64,000 nucleotides of DNA. Source: Curvibacter cyanobacteriorum (GTDB lineage Bacteria > Pseudomonadota > Gammaproteobacteria > Burkholderiales > Burkholderiaceae_C). Positions within the stretch are counted from its first letter, which is position 1. Each line of letters starts with the position of its first letter. The translations under genes and the position numbers were made by a program. Positions 33,667-42,357 of the stretch are shown here, one piece after another. The DNA lies in NCBI RefSeq assembly GCF_028649475.1, contig NZ_JAQSIP010000002.1:124001-188000 (forward strand), read 5' to 3'. Under the pieces are notes generated by a model that did no database searches, was not told where the DNA came from, and saw only the letters and a list, made by a program, of their open reading frames with translations.

Positions 33667-34616
33667 GCGTAGTCGCCGTTGGCCGAACTGGCCGGGCCGG
33701 GAATCCACTTGTTGCGGTAGCGCAGCAAGAAGGCCTGCGATGCATCGGCGCTCATCGGCACCTCGCGCGCGGTCCAGGTGCTGTCGTGCAGGTCCATGTC
33801 GGCGTCCATCTCGAGGTGACAGGCCAGCGGGCTGTTGAAGTACCAGAACCAGTTCGAGCCGAACAGGTGGCGACCCGGACCCCAGAAGGCCTGGTAACCC
33901 TTTTCGATGAAGCGGTGGCCGTTGCGCAGCACTTCACTGGGGCCACCGAAGTGGAAGGTGAAATGCTCCACGCCGGTCATGAAGGCCGGGGCCCCGATCA
34001 GGAAATGCGAGTGGTGCTCCAGGGAGCCGCCAGGTTGCAGGAAGGGGCCGGCGCCGGTGAAGCGGTCGGTACAGCGGAAGCCCAGGCGCTCGACATAGAA
34101 GGCCTCGGCCTTGGCCACATCGGGCACGAAGTACACGATGTGCGACAGCGTGCGCGGGCGGATCGGGCCAGCGTCGGGGTCGACCCCGAGGTGGTTGACG
34201 GGGCGCTGGAACGGCGAGCCTGGCACGTTGGCGATCTCGCCGGGCAGGCCCAGGTCGCGCTTGCGGCTGATCTGGAAGCCCAGCGTGAAGCCCGCGTCGT
34301 CCACCGACTCCAGGCTGCCGTCGGCCAGCCGGCGCACTTCGCGGTCGCGGCCGAGTTCGGTGGCGATGGCGTCCAGCGTGGCGGCATCGGCGACGCCGAG
34401 CACGGTCTTGCGCAGCAGGCAGCCATTGGCCATGGCCGGTGGCAGGCTGGCATCGCTGGCCGCAGCCAGCTCGACGGCCGAGCCATCGAGGGCTTCGTAA
34501 CGGCCGCCGGTGCCATCTTCGCGCGCCGCGATCAGGCCATAGTCTTTGAGGTATTGGGCGCAGCCTTCGAGGTCTTCGACGCCGAACAGCAGGGTTTCAA
34601 GTCCAGTGATTTTCAT
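33663..34616 (-). CDS. Two-domain extradiol dioxygenase (VOC/BphC type)
   Basis: A 317-residue type I extradiol dioxygenase with two vicinal-oxygen-chelate domains (about 1-130 and 150-290). The iron ligands in the C-terminal domain are all present: His159 (TLSHIVYF), His218 (GVEHFTFH) and Glu269 (CHLEMDADMD). GPGRHLFGSNWFWYF is the usual active-site stretch of 2,3-dihydroxybiphenyl and related dioxygenases. It should cleave a catechol next to the two hydroxyls. It lies between the C-C hydrolase-like gene and the Rieske gene. Confidence 0.88.
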   Translation of the reverse strand: MKITGLETLLFGVEDLEGCAQYLKDYGLIAAREDGTGGRYEALDGSAVELAAASDASLPPAMANGCLLRKTVLGVADAATLDAIATELGRDREVRRLADGSLESVDDAGFTLGFQISRKRDLGLPGEIANVPGSPFQRPVNHLGVDPDAGPIRPRTLSHIVYFVPDVAKAEAFYVERLGFRCTDRFTGAGPFLQPGGSLEHHSHFLIGAPAFMTGVEHFTFHFGGPSEVLRNGHRFIEKGYQAFWGPGRHLFGSNWFWYFNSPLACHLEMDADMDLHDSTWTAREVPMSADASQAFLLRYRNKWIPGPASSANGDYA

Positions 34617-34640
34617 GGGAGGTTCCAGGGGAGGGGGATG

Positions 34641-35804
34641 TCAAGCGGTGCGCGCGCGCAGGGTGGCGGCCACCCAGTCGGCGATGTAGTGGCCAGCGTT
34701 GATGCTGTTGTCGAAGCTCGCGTGCTGGACGCCACCTTCGCGGTCTGTGAAGATCTTCAACTCGCGCTTGGGGCTGTTGACCAGCTGTTCATAGGTGCGG
34801 TGGGCCCACTTCAGCGGGATCTGCGAGTCGCGCTCGCCGTGGGTGACCAGGAAGGGCACCTTGATCTTCTCCACCACGCCATCGAGGTGCACGTCTTCGG
34901 CGATGCGCATGAAGTCCTCGACGTTCTTGGCGCCCCAGACCCAGCAGACGTGGGCCCAGTAATGCGGCACCGGGAAGTCGCCCTCGCGTTCCAGGCGGCG
35001 CTTTTGCACGTCGCGCCAATCGTGGTTGGCACCCCAGGCCACGCCGCAGGCAAAGCGCGGCTCCATGGCCACGGCCCGGGGGCAGTAGTAGCCGCCCAGC
35101 GAGACACCTTCGCAGCCAATGCGCTTGGGGTCGACTTGCGGGTGCTGTTCGAGCCAGTCGACCACGCAGCTGGCCCAGTGCTCGGCGTCGTAGCGTGCGG
35201 TCAGGCCCTGCAGGCGCAAGGCTTCGCCGGTGCCCGGTTGGTCCACCATCAGCGACGACACGCCGCGCTTGGACAACCACCACGACAGGCCCACCAGGTA
35301 CTTCATTTCCTTGGTCGAGTCGAGGCCGTTGAGCTGCACCAGCAGTGGCGCGCGCTCACCGGGCTGCAGGCCCTCGGCGGGGAAGTAGAGCGCCGACAGG
35401 TGGGTGCCGGCATAGGGGATCTCCACGCGCTGAACGCGGTCTCGCATCAGGCCGGCACCCTTGTGGAACAGCGCCAGTTCGCGGCGGTACAGGTCCAGGC
35501 GGCCCGGTGCGTCGTGGGCCTGCAGTCGTTCGGCCGTGATCAGGTACGCAGAGGCGCGGCGGTACTTTTCGCCGGCCGAGAACAGGCGGCCCTTGGCTTC
35601 ATCTTCGGCGGCCAGTTCGCACAGGCGGTCGGCCATGTGCACCCAGGTTTCGCGGAAGGCCTGGGTGCCCGCGGCATCGGGGGCCTTGGCGGCCTCTTGC
35701 AGCGGGGCGCACATGATTTCGATCTCGCCGACGCGCGCACCCATCTCGATGGCCAGGTTGACCGAGAGGTTCCACACGTAGTTGGTTGGGAAGTACTTGA
35801 ACAT
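34641..35804 (-). CDS. Alpha/beta hydrolase of the FrsA/DHPON-hydrolase group
   Basis: A 387-residue hydrolase with a long helical N-terminal region (about 1-120) and an alpha/beta-hydrolase core. The likely triad is Ser235 (GVSLGG), Asp326 (HGERDSQIP) and His361 (GGVQHASFD). The size and layout fit the family of 2,6-dihydroxypseudooxynicotine hydrolase, a C-C bond hydrolase of bacterial nicotine breakdown, and FrsA-like proteins. In this unit it would be expected to split the ring-cleavage product. It begins 36 bases after the MMPL gene. Confidence 0.85.
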   Translation of the reverse strand: MFKYFPTNYVWNLSVNLAIEMGARVGEIEIMCAPLQEAAKAPDAAGTQAFRETWVHMADRLCELAAEDEAKGRLFSAGEKYRRASAYLITAERLQAHDAPGRLDLYRRELALFHKGAGLMRDRVQRVEIPYAGTHLSALYFPAEGLQPGERAPLLVQLNGLDSTKEMKYLVGLSWWLSKRGVSSLMVDQPGTGEALRLQGLTARYDAEHWASCVVDWLEQHPQVDPKRIGCEGVSLGGYYCPRAVAMEPRFACGVAWGANHDWRDVQKRRLEREGDFPVPHYWAHVCWVWGAKNVEDFMRIAEDVHLDGVVEKIKVPFLVTHGERDSQIPLKWAHRTYEQLVNSPKRELKIFTDREGGVQHASFDNSINAGHYIADWVAATLRARTA

Positions 35805-35840
35805 GGTGTCTAGAAAGGACAGGTTGAAAAAACGGAGGTT

Positions 35841-38261
35841 TCAGGCCTGGCGGGCCTGCAGCGGTGCCGCGGAGCCGGGCACCGGGGCGATGGCCCGGGG
35901 TTTGAGGAGGAAGTGCGCCAGAGCGGGCACCAGCAACAGCGCTCCCAACATGTTCCAGAGGAACATGAAGGCCAGCAGCAGGCCCATGTCGGCCTGGAAC
36001 TTGATCGGTGATGCGACCCAGGTGATGACCCCGATGGCCAGGGTCACGCCGGTCAGCATCACCACCTTGCCGGTGAACAGCAGGGCCCGGTGGTAGGCCT
36101 CGGACAGGCTCTTGCCCTCGCGCAGCTGGGCCAGCGTGACCGACAGGATGTAGAGCGCGTAGTCCACGCCAATGCCGACGCCCAGGGCAATCACCGGCAG
36201 CGTGGCCACCTTGACGCCCATGCCCAGCGCCACCATCAGGGCCTCGGCCAGCATCGAGGTCAGCACCAGCGGCAACATGGCCACCAGCACGGCGCGCCAA
36301 CTGCGGAAGGTGATGAAGCACAGCAGCGTCACGGCGCCATAGACCAGCACCAGCATCAGGCCCCAGGCCTGCTTGACCACGATGTTGGTGGCGGCCTCGA
36401 TGCCGGCCGACCCCGCTGCCAGCAGGAACTGGGTGCGCTCGTTGTTGTGGGTCTGGGCGAACGCCTCGACGTGCTCGACCACCCGGGCCAGCGTGTCGGC
36501 CTTGTGGTCTTGCAGGTACACGTAGACGGTCAACAACGAGCAGGCGTCGTTGTAGAGGCCGCGCGGGGCGCTGGCGGTGACGGTGTTGAGCATGTCCTGG
36601 TTGGGCAGGAACTCGTACCAGCGCGGGTTGCCCTCGTTGAGGCCGGCGAGCATGCGGCGGTTCAGCAAGGCGAGTGTGTTGCTGCTCTCCACACCGGGCA
36701 ATTGACGCAGCTGCCATTCCAGCGCATCGACCAGGCTCAGCGTTTCGAGGTTCGAGCACTGGCCCTCGGGGGTGCGCACCATCACCGCGAGCACATCGCT
36801 GCTGGCGCCGTAGTGCTGGTTCACAAAGGCCACATCGCGGTTGTAGCGGCTGTCGGCGCGCAGCTCGGGCGCCCCGGGGTCGAGGTCGCCGATCTGCAAC
36901 TGGCGGCTCACGGCGTAGCCGCCCAAGCCCAGCACCACCGCCACCAGCACCGCCACGCTGGCCCAGCGGCGGGTCGTGAAGTGGTCCAGCCAGGCCCACA
37001 GCGGGTGGCGGGCTGCACCCTCGTCGGCCGCCTGTTCGGCGCGCAGGCTGCGGGCCGCGGCCTGCGGGCTGACCCCGACATAGGACAGCAGCACGGGCAG
37101 CAGGATCAGGTTGGTGAAGATCAGCGCGGCCACCCCGATGGACGCGGCCAGGGCCAGCTCGCGGATCACCTGGATGTCGATTACCAGCAGCACGGCAAAG
37201 CCCACTGCATCGGCCAGCAGGGCGGTCAGGCCCGCCAGGAACAGCCGCCGGAAGGTCATGCGGGCGGCCACCAGGCGGTGCATTCCGCGGCCCACGTCCT
37301 GCATGATCCCGTTCATCTTCTGCGCACCATGGCTCATGCCAATCGCAAACACCAGGAACGGCACCAGGATGGAGTAGGGGTCCAGCGCCTGCCCCATCAG
37401 CGGCAGCAGGCCCAACTGCCAGACCACGGCGACCAGCGACGCCAGCACCACCAGCGCCGTCGAGCGCAGGCAGCGGGTGTAGCCGAACACCATGGCCGCG
37501 GCGATGGCGACGGCCAGCGCAAAGAAGCCCAGCACCGCGCGCACGCCCCCGATCAGGTCGCCCACGATCTTCGCGAAACCCGTGATGTGCAGCTGCACGC
37601 CCTGGGCTTGGTAGCGTTCGCGCAGCGCCTCCAATTGGGTGGCCAGCGCGGCGTAGTGGATCGGCTGGCCATCCGCGCCTTGCGACAGCAGGGGCACGAA
37701 GATCATCGACGAGCCTGCGTCGTGTGCCACCAGCTGTCCGACCTCGCCGGAGCGGGCGACGTTGGCGGCCAGTTGCTGCAGCTTGGCGGGCGAGCCGTCG
37801 TAGCCGTCGGGGATCACGGGACCGCCCTCCAGCCCGTCTTCGGTCACGCCGATCCAGCGTGTGCTGGGCGTCCACAGGGACTTCATGCGGGCCCGGTCCA
37901 CACCGGGCAGCAAGAACACCTCGTCCGACAGGCGCTGCAAGGTCTCCAGGTAGCGGGCATCGTAGAGGCTGCCCTGCGGCTGCGCCACCACAATGCGCAC
38001 CGCGTTGCCCAGGCCGCTGAGCTCGTGTTGGTAACGCAGGTAGTTCTGGATGTACGGGTGGCTGCCAGGGATGGTCTTCTCGAAGCTCGCGTTGAGTTCG
38101 AGCCGGGTGGCTTGCCAGCCCAACAGCACGGTGACCAGGGTGCACAGCAGCACCACCAGACCCCGGCGGTTGAACAGCAGGCGCTCGACCCAGGCGCCAG
38201 ATTGGGGATCAAAGGCGGCGCTGTCGCTGCGCACGCCCCCGTGGACGGGGATGGCGCTCAT
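35841..38261 (-). CDS. MMPL/RND-family inner-membrane transporter
   Basis: An 806-residue RND-superfamily permease with about 12 membrane segments in two repeats, each with a large periplasmic loop. The second repeat holds GVGIGVDYALY, with the Asp expected to carry protons; the matching place in the first repeat reads AIGMSHGAQ and lacks Asp. Similar MMPL proteins occur with DUF1302/DUF1329 partners and are thought to move hydrophobic molecules. GGAGG lies 6 bases before ATG 38261, which also overlaps the previous stop. A longer frame to 38510 is rejected. Confidence 0.9.
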   Translation of the reverse strand: MSAIPVHGGVRSDSAAFDPQSGAWVERLLFNRRGLVVLLCTLVTVLLGWQATRLELNASFEKTIPGSHPYIQNYLRYQHELSGLGNAVRIVVAQPQGSLYDARYLETLQRLSDEVFLLPGVDRARMKSLWTPSTRWIGVTEDGLEGGPVIPDGYDGSPAKLQQLAANVARSGEVGQLVAHDAGSSMIFVPLLSQGADGQPIHYAALATQLEALRERYQAQGVQLHITGFAKIVGDLIGGVRAVLGFFALAVAIAAAMVFGYTRCLRSTALVVLASLVAVVWQLGLLPLMGQALDPYSILVPFLVFAIGMSHGAQKMNGIMQDVGRGMHRLVAARMTFRRLFLAGLTALLADAVGFAVLLVIDIQVIRELALAASIGVAALIFTNLILLPVLLSYVGVSPQAAARSLRAEQAADEGAARHPLWAWLDHFTTRRWASVAVLVAVVLGLGGYAVSRQLQIGDLDPGAPELRADSRYNRDVAFVNQHYGASSDVLAVMVRTPEGQCSNLETLSLVDALEWQLRQLPGVESSNTLALLNRRMLAGLNEGNPRWYEFLPNQDMLNTVTASAPRGLYNDACSLLTVYVYLQDHKADTLARVVEHVEAFAQTHNNERTQFLLAAGSAGIEAATNIVVKQAWGLMLVLVYGAVTLLCFITFRSWRAVLVAMLPLVLTSMLAEALMVALGMGVKVATLPVIALGVGIGVDYALYILSVTLAQLREGKSLSEAYHRALLFTGKVVMLTGVTLAIGVITWVASPIKFQADMGLLLAFMFLWNMLGALLLVPALAHFLLKPRAIAPVPGSAAPLQARQA

Positions 38262-39310
38262 GGTCGACCTCCGGTGGGTGTGGCTGGGTTGATTTGCTGC
38301 GCCCCCGCCACGCCGACCACCGTCAGGCGGCCGTCGCGGTGCGCCAGCAGGCCCGCAGGCATGGGCTGCGCCCGGGCGGGCACCGCTTGCGCGACCTCGC
38401 CCTGCAGGCGAAACAGGCTGCCTGACTGACTGGCCAGCCAGGTGCTGCCTTGGGCGTCGGTGGTGGAGGCCAGGATGCTGGTGGCACCGGGCAGGCTCAC
38501 CGCCGACCACTGCTGCCCCTCGGCACTGCGCCAGACATGGCCGCGCAGGCCCGCCAGCAGCAGGCTGCCGCCGGGGCCGATCTCGGCCGTGAACCAGCTG
38601 CCTTTGTAGGGCGAGGGCAGGGCCTGGAAGCTGGCGCCGTCGTCACTGGAGCGTGCCAGCACGCCTTGCTCGCCCGCGAGCAGCACCGCGTTGCCGCTGC
38701 GCCGCACGGTGTACCAGTGCATGCCGCGCGGGTTCGGCAGGCGCTTCATCCAGGGCTCCCAGGTCTGGCCGCCGTCCCGGGTGTGGAACGCCAGGCCGTA
38801 GGCGCCCACCGCCAACAGGCGGCGCGCGTCCCACATCACCACATCGAGGAAGGGCTTGTCCGGCCCGTCGGCCAGCAGGCGCTCGGCCTCGGCCACCGCG
38901 TCCGGCGTGCTCGCCGACTGGCGCGCGATCTCGGCCAGTTGACGGCCATCGAGTCGAAGGGTCCAGCGCTGCCCCCCGTCCTGGGTGGTCAGCACGGTGC
39001 CGCCATGTCCCACCGCCACGCCTTGGCGGTCATCGGCAAAGCGCACCATGGTCAGGGTCACGCTGACCGGGCTGCGCACCTGCTGCCAGGTCTGGCCTTG
39101 GTCGTCGCTCAGCGTGATCAGGCCCCGCTCACCCACTGCCACCAGGCGCTGGCCCGCCCAGGCCACCGACAACAGCACGTTGCGGGCCGGGTCGCGGACG
39201 GTCAGGGCCGGGCGGGTCAGGGCGTCGTTGGCCGCGGCAGCACCGGCCGCAGGGTGCGCTCCGCCCGCCGCGAGCGCCAACGCCGCGGCTAAGAAAGTTG
39301 CAGACTTCAT
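38258..39310 (-). CDS. YCF48/BNR-repeat beta-propeller protein
   Basis: A 350-residue exported protein. The signal peptide covers about residues 1-26. The rest is a series of beta-propeller blades with BNR/sialidase-type Asp boxes such as SDDQGQTW, TQDGGQRW, TRDGGQTW and SSDDGASF, as in the photosystem II assembly factor HCF136/YCF48. Homologues regularly sit beside DUF1302, DUF1329 and MMPL genes in proteobacteria. A periplasmic scaffold or substrate-handling role is inferred. It shares a four-base overlap with the MMPL gene. Confidence 0.88.
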   Translation of the reverse strand: MKSATFLAAALALAAGGAHPAAGAAAANDALTRPALTVRDPARNVLLSVAWAGQRLVAVGERGLITLSDDQGQTWQQVRSPVSVTLTMVRFADDRQGVAVGHGGTVLTTQDGGQRWTLRLDGRQLAEIARQSASTPDAVAEAERLLADGPDKPFLDVVMWDARRLLAVGAYGLAFHTRDGGQTWEPWMKRLPNPRGMHWYTVRRSGNAVLLAGEQGVLARSSDDGASFQALPSPYKGSWFTAEIGPGGSLLLAGLRGHVWRSAEGQQWSAVSLPGATSILASTTDAQGSTWLASQSGSLFRLQGEVAQAVPARAQPMPAGLLAHRDGRLTVVGVAGAQQINPATPTGGRP

Positions 39311-39320
39311 CGGGAGGTTC

Positions 39321-40676
39321 TCAGCGCAGACCCTCGGCGGCCAAAGCGTCGGGGGTGAAGTGGCTTTCCGCGCGGCGCGGCATGATCTTGTAGTGCTGTG
39401 GGCGTTCGTTCACCACACCGCTGGCGTACCAGGCGCCAGAGATCAGGTCGTTGAAGCCCCATTGCTGTTGCGGCGTGGTGGCCGGCAGATCGGGCATCAC
39501 CACCGGGTGTGACCAGACGGTCTTCCACAACTGGCCCTTGGCGTCCCAGCGGTCGGCCAGCACGGCGACCCAGGTGTCTTCGTCCACGTAGTAGCGGCCC
39601 CGCGGGGCCTGGTGGCGCTGGCCCGGCTTGAGCTTGGCCTCGATGACCCAGACCCGGTGCAGCTCCCAGCGCACATGGTCGGGGTTGAGGTGGTTGTCCA
39701 TCAGCACATCGCTGTCCTTGGTGGGCGTGTGCAGGCGGTTGCTGTTGTAGGGGATCAGCATCTCCTGCTTGCCCACAATCTGCCAGTCAAAGCGGTCGGC
39801 CCGACCGCCAAAGACGTCCACTTCGTCGAAGCTGGCCACGCCGCTGGTCGCGGGCGTGGGGGTGTCGCAGCAGGCGTTGGGCAGCTTGCGCACCCGGCGC
39901 TGTCCGGTCAGGTAGACCCAGGCCCCCGACTTGTCCTGGTCCAGGTGCTGACGACCCACCAGCGCTTCACCCGCGCGCACCGGCGGACCGCTGTTCAACA
40001 GCCGGATCAGCCAGTATTCCCCATTGAAGGCGTCGGCCTGGCCTGGGGCGTAGTAGGGCATCTGGAAGTCGCCGATGCCCTGCACCGACAGCACTTTCTG
40101 GCCGCTGGCCGTGCCCAGGTAGCCGCGGAAGTCGGTCTGCCAGGCTTCGCCGCGCCAGTGCAGCTCGTGGTTGGCCATGACCTCTTTGCCGTTCTTGGGG
40201 ATGGGGAACGGGATGCCGCCATAAGCCCCCTTGACCACTTCACCGTCGAGCGTGGCGCTGGTGGCGTTTTTCAGCGTGTTGTCGTAGACCCACTGCGGCG
40301 CTGCAGCGGTGCGGTGGGTCTTGTAGACATCGACGCGGTAGGTCTGCGGGTACTTTTTGAGCAGGGCCTGTGTGCCCTCGGTCAGTTTGGCCGCGTGCTG
40401 GGCCAGGTTGGCGGCGGTGATGCTGTAGAGCGGCTTTTCACTGGCGAACGGGTCACCGCGGCGGCCCCCATTTTTGAAACCCGGCAGCGGCGTGGTGTAG
40501 CCGCCGGTCCAGGCCGGGATGCTGCCGTCCTTGTTGCCGGCGCGCTCGGCACCCAATGGCGTGAGTTCGCTTTTCAGTCGGGCCGCCTCGGTGGCGCTGA
40601 CCTCGGCGTGGGCGGGCAGGCACAGGGCCAGGGCGCAGAGGCCCGCGCCCAGCAGGTGCTGTGGGGTGGTGTTCAT
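39321..40676 (-). CDS. DUF1329 periplasmic protein
   Basis: A 451-residue DUF1329 protein, with a signal peptide ending in LPAHA about residue 24. Typical family blocks are ERAGNKDGSIPAWTGGY near the mature N-terminus, GGIPFPIPKNGKEVMANHE, and HRVWVIEAKLKPGQRH. DUF1329 has a LolB-like lipid-binding shape by structure comparison, which suits carriage of hydrophobic ligands through the periplasm. The ATG at 40676 is preferred over one at 40691. It follows the DUF1302 gene by 16 bases. Confidence 0.92.
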   Translation of the reverse strand: MNTTPQHLLGAGLCALALCLPAHAEVSATEAARLKSELTPLGAERAGNKDGSIPAWTGGYTTPLPGFKNGGRRGDPFASEKPLYSITAANLAQHAAKLTEGTQALLKKYPQTYRVDVYKTHRTAAAPQWVYDNTLKNATSATLDGEVVKGAYGGIPFPIPKNGKEVMANHELHWRGEAWQTDFRGYLGTASGQKVLSVQGIGDFQMPYYAPGQADAFNGEYWLIRLLNSGPPVRAGEALVGRQHLDQDKSGAWVYLTGQRRVRKLPNACCDTPTPATSGVASFDEVDVFGGRADRFDWQIVGKQEMLIPYNSNRLHTPTKDSDVLMDNHLNPDHVRWELHRVWVIEAKLKPGQRHQAPRGRYYVDEDTWVAVLADRWDAKGQLWKTVWSHPVVMPDLPATTPQQQWGFNDLISGAWYASGVVNERPQHYKIMPRRAESHFTPDALAAEGLR

Positions 40677-40692
40677 GGCTTGTCTCCTCAAA

Positions 40693-42357
40693 TCAGAAAG
40701 TGGTGCGCAGCGACAGCGTCAGGTAGTCGCGGTCCTTCAGGGCTTGCAGGAACTGGGTGTTGTTGTTGATGTCCAGCGTGGTGCCTTCCTTGCCGTAGAA
40801 GTGCTGGTAGGTCAGTGCCACGTTCCAGCGTCCCAGGTAGACACCGGCCAGGCCCAGGCTCAGGTCGCCACCGCGGTTCGGGCCGAAGGCCGGGCCCACG
40901 GCCGAGGAGCGGCCATCGGTGTAACCCACGCCAATCGACGGCGTCAGGTCCAGACCGGGCACCACCTGGCGGTAGGAGGGGGCGAACACCATGCGCACGG
41001 CCCAGGCCGATTTGTCGGCGTTCGGGTTCAGCATGGTCTCGTTGCGGGTGACCTTGAGGCGGGTGTTCCAGGCGATCTCGCCCACAAAGCTGGCCTCATT
41101 GGCGATGAACGACGGCCCCAGCGAGGCCAGCCACGAGAACTGGGCGTGCGCGGTTTCGCCCACCGCATAGCCTGGGCGGCTGTTGTTGTTCAGCCCCGTG
41201 TTCAGGCCAATGCTGGGCAGCACAGTCTGGCCCGAGCTCGACAGCGGGGCGTTCTGGCGGTAAGACATTTCACCGGCCAAGCTCCAGTCGCCAACCGCCT
41301 TGGCGAAGCTGGCGCCATAGGCGCGGATGCCTTCGTGGTAGGCCCAGCGGTAGCTGCTGGGGGTCAGCGCGGGCGGGAAGCCGCTCAGCGTGTTGTAGAT
41401 GTTGGAGGCCGACGTCGCATGGAATCGGATCGCGTACAGGCCGAAATCCGTGTCGATGGCGGGCGCGCGCCAGCGCAGTTGCAGACCGCCCTGCCCAGTG
41501 TTCCGGGCGCCCAGGTCCGGGCGGGCGGCAAACGCCGTGCTCGGGCTGGTCATGATGCGTTCCGCGCCCGGGCCCAGCGCGTCGCTGGTCGACAGGAAGG
41601 CCCCCACCGGCATCATGCGGGTCTTCTCCCATTCATAGCCCAGGTAGCCGCCCAGCGAGACGTCGGTCGACCATTGCCACTGGGCCGAGAGCTTGCCGGT
41701 CGGCCGCGCGATCTCTTTGAAGGTGGCGTTCGGTACCGACTGCAGCTTGATCAGATCCAGTGGCGCCTGGCCGCCCGCGATGCCGTTGGCGCCAAAGAAC
41801 AGGCTCTCGCCCCACAAGAGGGTGTGGCGGCCCAGGCGCATGGTCAGCGGTCGCCCGGCCAGGTCGGTTCTGGCGTAGACAAAAGCGTCCAGCACCTCCG
41901 CATGGCGGCCCATCAGCTCGCGCGCGGCCGGGGTGAATTCGCCGCGCGGCTGGTGGTTGGCCGTGAAGGTGTTGTTGCCGGTGCCGCGCAGGTAGACGCT
42001 GTCGTTCCAGGCCGCAGCGCTGAGGCGGCCACCGAAGCGTGGCCCCGCCAGGTCCAGTTCGGACAGCAGGTCCAGCCGGTTGGAGGCCAGGCCTTGGCCA
42101 AAGTTGTTGTTGCCATCGTCCTGGTTGACGGTCACCGGGGCATTGGCCGACAGGCCCGCAGAAGGCGCATGCAATCGGTGGGTCAGGCTGTACTTGAGGG
42201 TGTTGTCCCAGCTCAGCTTCCAATCGGGGTTGCCGGTGTCGAGTTCGATGGCGTGGGCGGACGGCGTTGCCAGGCAAGCGGCCATCAGCAGGGTCAGCAC
42301 GCGTGGATCTTCAGGTGTGAGCAGGCGCGCTGCCGCGCAAAGGCACCGTGGGGTCAT
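40693..42357 (-). CDS. DUF1302 outer-membrane protein
   Basis: A 554-residue DUF1302 protein with an N-terminal signal peptide ending about residue 36 (SAHA). The mature protein begins IELDTGNPDWKLSWDNTLKYSL and has the alternating amphipathic strands of an outer-membrane barrel, ending in Phe (LTLSLRTTF) as recognised by BamA. It is the likely entry pore for the substrate of the unit. It is the first gene of the eleven-gene block; GGAG lies 7 bases before the ATG. Confidence 0.92.
   Translation of the reverse strand: MTPRCLCAAARLLTPEDPRVLTLLMAACLATPSAHAIELDTGNPDWKLSWDNTLKYSLTHRLHAPSAGLSANAPVTVNQDDGNNNFGQGLASNRLDLLSELDLAGPRFGGRLSAAAWNDSVYLRGTGNNTFTANHQPRGEFTPAARELMGRHAEVLDAFVYARTDLAGRPLTMRLGRHTLLWGESLFFGANGIAGGQAPLDLIKLQSVPNATFKEIARPTGKLSAQWQWSTDVSLGGYLGYEWEKTRMMPVGAFLSTSDALGPGAERIMTSPSTAFAARPDLGARNTGQGGLQLRWRAPAIDTDFGLYAIRFHATSASNIYNTLSGFPPALTPSSYRWAYHEGIRAYGASFAKAVGDWSLAGEMSYRQNAPLSSSGQTVLPSIGLNTGLNNNSRPGYAVGETAHAQFSWLASLGPSFIANEASFVGEIAWNTRLKVTRNETMLNPNADKSAWAVRMVFAPSYRQVVPGLDLTPSIGVGYTDGRSSAVGPAFGPNRGGDLSLGLAGVYLGRWNVALTYQHFYGKEGTTLDINNNTQFLQALKDRDYLTLSLRTTF

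Noticed and set aside
35599-38145. An 848-codon minus-strand frame overlapping the MMPL gene
   Set aside because: It is another frame of the same strand; the MMPL frame has membrane segments and RND motifs, while this one is Arg/Gly/Pro-rich.
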